Source: Syngnathus acus
Lineage: Eukaryota; Chordata; Actinopteri; Syngnathiformes; Syngnathidae
Assembly (NCBI RefSeq): GCF_901709675.1
Contig: NC_051098.1
Coordinates: 7,381,000 to 7,444,999, forward strand
Length of the DNA stretch: 64,000 nucleotides
Direction: 5' to 3'
A model generated the notes under the pieces. The model saw nothing but the letters and a program-made list of their open reading frames with translations, did no database searches and was not told the origin of the DNA. The translations under genes and the position numbers were made by a program. Below are positions 56,401 through 64,000 of the stretch, one piece after another (within the stretch, counting starts at the first letter, position 1; each line of letters begins with the position of its first letter).

Positions 56401-58260
56401 AGCCTGTTTAAATCGGTCTACTATTAATAAGCCATGACTTAGTATTTAACATGTTATATTAAATAATCACAAGCACATTATATATTAGAGCCTACATGCA
56501 TAATAGACAATAGTATTAGCTCCATTTGAAATTATATACCACTAAATTAAATGTCTTCAAAATTTTATCATGCATTTCTAATTGGGGTGACATAACTTGT
56601 GAATTAAAAAATGTTATTCAGTTTCTTTTGTAGGCGAATGAGTGTCACCTGGGATACCGCACTGAGAGCTTACTGTGACCCACATAAACGAATATGGGTA
56701 GTTATCATACAATGAATTAAATTCTAGTGCTGTTTTATTAATTGGAATGCATACATTTTATATCGACTTTGTCTTCAGGTCTTCTTTAAAAATACACACT
56801 ATGACATTAATATAGATAATGAGTAGCGATGTGTAGCTTGAACTTGAAACGAGTTGAAATGTGTTGTGAATGAAAAACACTCACAAAACTATTTTAGGTC
56901 AAAGAAAACGGTAATTACCAGACAGACATCAATTAGAGAAAGACATGTTTTAGTATTTCCTGCATGACCAGTTTATTAATGAGGCACAACATGAACATGC
57001 CCAGGGGTAAAACCTCAGTCATTTAAGGATCAAAGTATGAACACAATCGAACCACTGTTAATACATTGACAAAATGCATTAAAGCCCTGATGATGTTTTT
57101 CTTTCCTGCAGAGTGGGTGGGAGTGATCCAATTTTCTTGATTAATGGGGTCTTGGTGCTTCCTGACTAGCGATTAAACTGGAGGGGAAAGAGATTAATTA
57201 AAAAAAGAAGAAGACTATAATCACTCCAGGTTTTGGAATGATGGATCGAATGAACATCCAATGTTTTTGCTCACCAGAATAAAAATAAAGCGAAAGGAAA
57301 ATGTCACAAGTATTTTTTTTCTTCTTCCCCCATTGGTGAAATGGTACCAGGGCCTCAGAAGGGATTTTCTTTGCTGTCGAGGGGCCTATTTGAATCGGAT
57401 CTGCTGCTGATTGAAATGAATCAGCCAATATCACAACGCCTTATAACTCGATCCTGGGGCAGATGGAGCAGTCATCTGAGAGGACACTTTGCTTTAATCC
57501 TGACTTCACTCTTGTGCTTTGCCATTCTGGGATGTCAGAGAGAGGGAAGGTGGGGGTGGGGGAAAGGCTGGCTGATGACCCTTGAAGATTTGAGACACAT
57601 AAGGAAATGAACACTCAAACAAATATACGTAGACTTTAAAGAGAAAATAGTCCAGGAGGCATCTGAGTTGCTTTGCAAGGGCAAATAATTTCATGGTGGA
57701 CAGAAGAGGGTGATCCAAAAACAACAGAAAGGCATAGGGGAGAGTGTTTTCTTAGGTTTCCATCTCAAGCAGCATTCGAAGAAGTTTGTTGTTGGTGTCG
57801 AAGGTCAACTTGTCTGACGTCGTCTTCTATGTCTGGCATTGACTCTTTGCCACCTTTTTAATGAGGTCATGTTTCACAAAAAAAACCCAAGTAAATACTA
57901 ATTGTTGTTTTATTTATTCTTTGCTTTTAGACAACGCAGTAATTTTTTCACATTGTCACTGAAACCTGCTGTGTCCAAAATTGGTCAATTTATTTATTTT
58001 TGTCCACATATATACTATTTATTTATTTATTTATTTATATTACAAATCTTATGAATCGAAAATGGCTTTGATGATGCAATAGTTCAACAAACATGTCATC
58101 TTTTGGTTTTAATGTGAAGATTAACATTGATTGAAATGTCAATCACTACGTCAAACATTATTATGGGCAATAACGCATTGAATCTATGAAGTTGCTGTTT
58201 AATTCAGTGCAGCTTTGAGCATTTAGTTTTGTTACATTTGGTCACTTTGCATAAATAGTG
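53432..58260. other. non-coding desert downstream of barx2
   Basis: No supported gene. The block 57060-57190 is of mixed composition with several TTAAT/TTGATTAAT cores; 58016-58038 is (ATTT)n. A GTGGCGCCAC palindrome is at 56177-56186. Confidence 0.45.
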
Positions 58261-58267
58261 TAGTCAG

Positions 58268-58298
58268 CTAATTGCTTTTGCAACTAATTGCTTTTGCA
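58268..58298 (+). repeat. 16-nt tandem duplication with homeodomain-like cores
   Basis: CTAATTGCTTTTGCAA is followed directly by CTAATTGCTTTTGCA. Each unit has a TAATTG core next to TTTGCA. Confidence 0.85.
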
Positions 58299-60030
58299 TT
58301 GTCCTATTAAATTTTTTCATAGTACAATGCAAAAGAAGTGTCACAGGTAGATCGTGCACCTTTGTATGAAAACATTATTAGGACAAAATCGGTTGAGAAC
58401 TGTGACTGTTAGAAAATTGTCATATAATGGGATACCAACAGAGTTATGTTTATAACAAGCATGAGTCAATAGTTTCTGGAAAGAGGTGTGACCTGGGCGA
58501 AGGAAACTATTAAACTAGCATTTCCTTAGTTAGCATTGTGAAATTTCTGAACAAGACTGGAAGACTGTAGCTATTTGCACCACCTACAGGACATCGTGGT
58601 AAGCTTTGCTCTTGAAAATCTTGAGGAAAACAATTATTAAACTCTAAGATTGATGGACAATCTAATTATATTATAATTTATATTCCAGCTGTCCCTCCAG
58701 TATCGCAAGGCTATATGTAAGATATTAGGATCTTAAGATATGTCACAATATGTTTTCAGACCATGAAACCTGTTGTCAGTGTTAATGCATGATGGATGGC
58801 CAAACTGAACTGCTTACAGTGGCGGCTCAATGTCAGCATTGTTGAAAGTCAGTCTCGGATACAAACAGTTAAGAACAAATCTAGTAAAAGTCTTTGTGCT
58901 TGAGTGACAATACACAAAGCAAGTCAGTGCTGTGTGTTGACTGACAAAATCTGAAGGACAGCAATGATTTACTGAGCCTCTAATACCAGGGTAGGACAGG
59001 CCAGAAAAGTGGACATTCCAGTGAGAAATAAAAAATTTTTGTTTGCACACTGTGATGTATGCACATGCAAACGTACGGCGGCATACTTGCTCGTGCTTCT
59101 TCCACACATGACTTTCAGGCTGTATGTGTATTTATCATGGTTGGGTGTCACTGTCATGTGCAGGGTTACAAACAACTTGCATTATCCACTTAGGGAAATA
59201 ACATTAAGTGTGAATTACTGAGAACAAAGGTCTCGCTGGCTCTTCCAGACCAGTGCACGCACAAATGATCATTTTCATAATTGGATTAAACCTCAAAGTA
59301 AGGTTTGAGACCTCCCACATTCAAATTCATGGAAAAAAAAGTTGCTTGTAGATTTCCATCACATAAGGTCTTTTGTTTCTCTCTGCCTGTTAAACAAGGA
59401 TGCTCGTAAGGGATTCTTGGTTTTATGGAGACAGTAAATCCATCTTCTCCAAAATAACGAAATGAGCACTGCAAAGAGAAGTTCCATATAAAGAAACATT
59501 TGGTACCTTCTGTTGAATCTCCTCCCCTTTCCTTTTGTCCTCAGGTGAAAGAAAACTGTTGGCACCTGTATGTACACATGTTGATTGCTCAGCCACTCTT
59601 GATGGACCAACCCCGGTGACAGTAATCCAGTGTGTGTGTGTGTGTGTTTATACAGATAGGTGTATGCTTGCGTCCCTGCGGGTTCGTTGTGCAAGTTTTT
59701 CATATGCTGCCTGATGTGTGTCGACAGCAACCTGCTGGGTGAGCCTTATACTCAGATTGAGTCAAACTGATGAAACGTGTCAGCAGAAAGCATCCTGTTC
59801 ATTCAGCAGTCAGTTGTTACTGTTAACATTCATCACAAAGTTCAGCATTTAAGTCGGCCATTCGTTCATTTCTCGGATGATTTTGCAATACATAGTGAGT
59901 TCCATGAGATTATTTGACGCTAAATAAGAAGTTGATCATCACCTGTACAGGAAACTGACAATTTTTCCTCTTTTCAATTGTGGAATGTTTTTAGAATCTG
60001 TTTTTGGGTCAAATTGACAATAAAAAAAAA
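58299..60030. other. non-coding, nothing recognised
   Basis: No gene or repeat beyond a short (GT)n at 59630-59648. Confidence 0.5.
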
Positions 60031-60035
60031 ATAAT

Positions 60036-60036
<1 letters not shown>

Positions 60037-60074
<38 letters not shown>

Positions 60075-60076
60075 AA
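60037..60076 (+). repeat. (GAAA)n microsatellite
   Basis: Ten uninterrupted units of GAAA. Confidence 0.95.
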
Positions 60077-62160
60077 ATATTAGCAACAGGCATCAGGTAT
60101 GCAATTTAAATTTTTGATCTCAGAGTGAAATCAAAAATAATCTCTTCTATAGGGTCAAACCATCGCCATCATAAAACCTTTTGTGATTTTTGTCACTTTT
60201 TAAACTGTTAAAGCTAAAATAACGTTCGTCATTGTTAATGATGGGGATGAAAAGCAGGAGGGACATGATGAGAGATGAACAATAAAGCATTTTAATGATG
60301 ATGATGACAATGCGGTATGAACAATAAAACACTCATTTTAATGATCGATGACAAAACGTTGTTATTAAGCTGTCATAAATGCACTTTGCACACACGACAA
60401 GGTGTTAATGTCTGTAGACTGTAAAAGAAAAACAAAAACATAACACTGTTCTCTTTGTCAACAACTGAACATGTGCATGTTCGCGGAAGATAAAAATCAT
60501 CAAGTGTTTTACATATGACATCGATTAGAAGTCTGAAGTATTGTGTGATTTTGCAGGCATAAATTTCCCATAAATGTTGGTATGACTTCAGAGGCACATC
60601 TGAATGTTCCTTTTCTGTAATGCATTACAGTGCACCGTGAACTCTTGCTTTAAAGTTACTCAAGGGAGCAATGACCCATTGTCGAGCATTTATGTTCTTA
60701 GCAAAGAGCAAAGCATCAGGAACATTGGAGGTCTTACTTAGGACAAGTGCACAATGGGGTTGACAGGGGTGATGTCATCAGAAGAAGCCCTTAACTAGAA
60801 TTGCTCTTGAGCCAATTGAGAAACCTGTTCTCAATTGTAGTGTTGTACGTACGTATTTCCTACAAAATGGGATTTGCTGTGTTTTTGTGAAGACAACCGA
60901 CAGAGTCAAATAACCTCTGTTTGCACTGGCAATGTATTAAATAACATTTTAACATTCTAAACAGTATATAAACATAGTATATAAAAGTTCAAAATGTAGT
61001 TGGAGTTCAAGTTTTTGCATTTTCTTCTCTGCTATCACTGAGGTGCATCTGTGGCCACACAAAAAGGCAAAACAAAAAACATTGAGTTTATCTTTTAAGA
61101 TCTTCACATACAATATTTTGTTGGAGTGCATCATGGCCGTTTTTTCTGAAGATTTGTTCATTGTTGCATTTTTCCTGAACGATTTGGTTGAAATTGGATT
61201 TTTATTATTTAATATGATTTGTATTTAATTGTTATCAAAACAAAAAAATACTTTTACCTGAAAAGATGCACTTTATTTTCATTGTGCTTTATAATATCAA
61301 AATGTACTAATCCTGTAATCATGCAGTCATGGTTATTTGTATTAGTTAGCATGTCTTCCATTTGTTAATGAGCCACATAAGTTTCCTGGACTTTTGTGCA
61401 CGTTTGTGTTCCACCAAGAGTTTCTGACAGTATACTCGCAACTTTACATTCCAGTTCAAATAAAGCAATACATGTTGCTTTTATTTATCACAGTAAATGT
61501 GTGTCTTATTAGTACAATGGGAGGTACTGTGTATTTAGAATTCATGTAACATTTATGTTCCCGCTCATTAGGGTTTAAGAACTTTCTGTGGAGGACATAA
61601 AAGGCATAGTTAGTGCTCCCACTATGACAGCATTTGTCCTCACAACGGAAGCATACAATATAAATTTTGGATGGATATTACAAAGACAAACCGGTGCCAA
61701 TGGTTTTCATCTCATGCCATTTTCAATGAGCTCATCTTTCATGCACTTGCAAAGGTTTCCACTTGTTCATCTGAAGAACCAAATCCTCCCCGAATTAGAC
61801 AGAGATTACAGTTGGATTACACTTCCTCTGAGAATCCCCGCCAGAGAGCAGCTATAATATCCATCAGAAGAGACAGTGGGCAGCACCTGTTACTTCACAG
61901 CCGCTTAGAAGACCACAGTCCAGCTCCTCCACATTTAAGTACAAGAAAGTCTGTAATATTCATAGACCTAAAAAAAAGTTATAATGTTATTTTAACTGTT
62001 TCATATGTCATCTCCAATGGAGCAATTGCACTTTAAAGCACTTATGGAGGAATGTGTTTTGAATTTTAGAACATTACTTCATACCCTGGCAAAATATGGC
62101 TCTGAGAGTGCATGAATGCGGCCCTAGAGGCTTTTGCCTAGTTGTGTGTGTGTGGGGATG
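60077..62160. other. non-coding, nothing recognised
   Basis: No supported gene. 61640-61930 is of balanced composition with no repeats; its two overlapping open frames (89 and 121 codons) match nothing I know. Confidence 0.45.
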
Positions 62161-62162
62161 TA

Positions 62163-62167
<5 letters not shown>

Positions 62168-62216
<49 letters not shown>
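62168..62216 (+). repeat. (GT)n microsatellite
   Basis: About 50 nt of uninterrupted GT. Confidence 0.95.
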
Positions 62217-62220
<4 letters not shown>

Positions 62221-63408
62221 CGTCCCTGCAAGCACTTTACAAGCAGCTGTATGAATCGTGATCCACTAAAATGCAATTATCTTGAAAAAGTGCAGTGGGA
62301 TAATTGTAAAAAAATGGTGTCAAGAAGAGTTAATAAAAACAGAGTTATTTACATGTCTAACTGTGCAAATGAGTTTTAATGTCGGGGTTTGGTAATGGAA
62401 TAGTGGAGGGGAGTTGAAGCTCGCAATTAACAACCCCTCTTAAAAGCGCTGCAGAATTGCAGGTGCAACACATCTTACGGCAATAAAATATGAGAAGTCA
62501 TTTGTCATTAAATTACTGGACATTATAACCTGTTATGACATATTTGCAGTGCTTTTATGTGTTTCAGGTTATAAAATGAGATCTATTGAAAGAGAACCTG
62601 CTGGGGACTCAAACACTGTAATCACACTTTATGTAATAAATGAATTAAAACATTCATAAGAGATTAAAGGGATGATGGCATTAGTCAGCCTTGCTAAGAC
62701 CACACCCAACTGTTGTACAAACTGTGGAATATTTACATGGGAAATGACAGGGCGAGTAAGCATGTAATGGTTTAGCGTTACTCGAGCCACCGTCAGTCAG
62801 TCGGAGTGCACTTTTTACTGTGTTTTGATAGCAGTAGATAAAAGAATAATGAGCGGAATTGAAGCTCCGAATAAAAGGTTTGGGAAACAAATTTGTCATG
62901 TGTGCAGTGTGGCGTCGGTAAGTGAGGCTCTGACTCAAGCTTGCTCTTTATCAGGCCACTCATCTCTTAAATACAACATTTCTCGTTGGCAATATATACG
63001 CTGAGACAATTGACAATCGAGAGACAAACAGGACAGGTAACAGTGCAAAACAACCTGTCGTTGCCAGGGAACGTCCAAACAAACAAAGTGTGGAAAAAGT
63101 CTTTGGGTGTAAATCAGCCTGAAGGGACAAAGGACCAGTCAGTCGTTGAAGCAGAGCGAGCCAGTTTCACAAGGGAAGCTGGCCAAGTTTCATCCAGCAT
63201 GTAATACCAGCAACTAATAGTTTAGCTCCTTCCCGTCATTTCATTTGACCTTCGTTCTCACTGTCACTTGCTGGGCATCCATCGCTCCCACATTTGATCA
63301 GACTGAGTTGAATTGTGATATCAAGTAAAATGCATGCTCTGTAGGCTTTTAACCTGAAGCTTGAGCAGTCAAAAATCTTCTACTATCTTACTCTGATTAA
63401 ACTTTGCT
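62217..63408. other. non-coding, nothing recognised
   Basis: No gene, RNA gene or repeat supported. Confidence 0.5.
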
Positions 63409-63424
63409 ATAGTTTCTGCAGTAT

Positions 63425-63691
63425 ATTCCTGAGGGTCCAGTGGTTAGGATGCGGCGCTCTCACTGCCATGGCCTAGGTTGGATTCCCGGTCGGAGAACCA
63501 GATGCAACCATAGGGGGGCACAAGCCAGTGTCTTCCCTGTGCTGGTCCAAAGCCTGGGTAAATGCAGAGGACTGCATCAGGAAAGACATCCGGTGTAAAA
63601 AATGTGCCAAAAACTTCTCATGCGAACCATCTGGAAAAAACAGATGGTTCGCTGTGGCGACCCCTGAGGGGAAAAGCCAAAAGAAGCCACC
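63425..63691 (+). mobile_element. tRNA-Glu-derived SINE, copy 2
   Basis: Begins with a tRNA-Glu-like head (TCCAGTGGTTAGGATGCGGC box A, then GGTTGGATTCCCGGTCGGAG box B), with the same body as the copy at 7596-7873, in the opposite orientation. A perfect 16-nt target duplication ATAGTTTCTGCAGTAT flanks it (63409-63424, 63692-63707), a sign of recent insertion. The body holds a perfect 12-nt stem GCGAACCATCTG/CAGATGGTTCGC at 63622-63652. Confidence 0.9.
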
Positions 63692-64000
63692 ATAGTTTCT
63701 GCAGTATGACATCTTTATCTTGCTGCATGACGAATGGTATCACCATCAGTTTGGTTGCGTCTTTCTCCATTCTCAGTTTATTTTTCAGCGGTTATCATGT
63801 TGTTTATTAGTGGAGATTAATGAACACATTCTAGAAGAAGATATGCAAACCACAGCCATGATATTACCTCCACTTTTCACTGATGAGTTTCTATACTTGG
63901 GATTATTAGCAGATGTTTGTTTCTCAAAGCTTTATCTTTCCATCACTTCAGTCTTTGCTTGTCAGTTCATCAAAAATTCTCCCAGATTTAGCCTGATCTT
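63692..64000. other. non-coding, nothing recognised
   Basis: Starts with the right target duplication of the SINE; the rest shows no gene or repeat. Confidence 0.5.

Overview
The window looks like nuclear DNA from a teleost fish. It is AT-rich and gene-poor, and carries spliced vertebrate genes, teleost-style repeats (an L2 LINE, tRNA-derived SINEs, TA-flanked short DNA elements, a Tc1 scrap) and many dinucleotide to tetranucleotide microsatellites. The species cannot be named from the sequence. Nothing suggests bacterial, viral or plasmid DNA.

Only two cellular protein-coding genes can be supported, both on the + strand and about 2.7 kb apart. rbm7 (five coding exons, 32535-34784, 238 aa) encodes the RRM protein of the nuclear exosome targeting (NEXT) complex. 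barx2 (four coding exons, 37448-46118, 299 aa) encodes a Bar-class homeodomain transcription factor with an eh1-type repressor motif, a complete homeodomain and the conserved basic region after it. All splice junctions were placed by hand: GT/AG ends, compatible phases, one open frame through each gene. rbm7 has a TATA-less upstream region with a perfect CRE and a CTCF-like site. barx2 has an inverted CCAAT, a GC box and a TATA-like box at the expected spacing.

Layout: 1-32.3 kb is a gene desert holding two copies of a TA-flanked MITE-like element, remnants of LINE endonuclease and reverse transcriptase regions, a Tc1 transposase scrap, a tRNA-Glu-derived SINE with an 11-nt target duplication, a 5'-truncated L2 LINE with an open RT-derived frame (23.2-24.8 kb), and a full-length second SINE (27.3-27.6 kb). 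32.3-47.7 kb holds rbm7 and barx2, including a 23-nt minisatellite and a 16-G run in rbm7 introns. 47.7-64 kb is again non-coding, with degraded SINEs, a MITE-like family in two opposite copies near 52 kb and a second tRNA-Glu SINE with a 16-nt target duplication at 63.4 kb.

The two genes belong to unrelated processes (nuclear RNA surveillance; developmental transcription). The large flanking deserts fit what is known of developmental homeobox loci, which often keep distant enhancers, but no enhancer can be proven here. I found no candidate for a wholly new biological system. The most checkable novelties are structural: target-site duplications, a NAGNAG acceptor, an intronic repeat next to an acceptor, nested repeats and candidate boundary sites.
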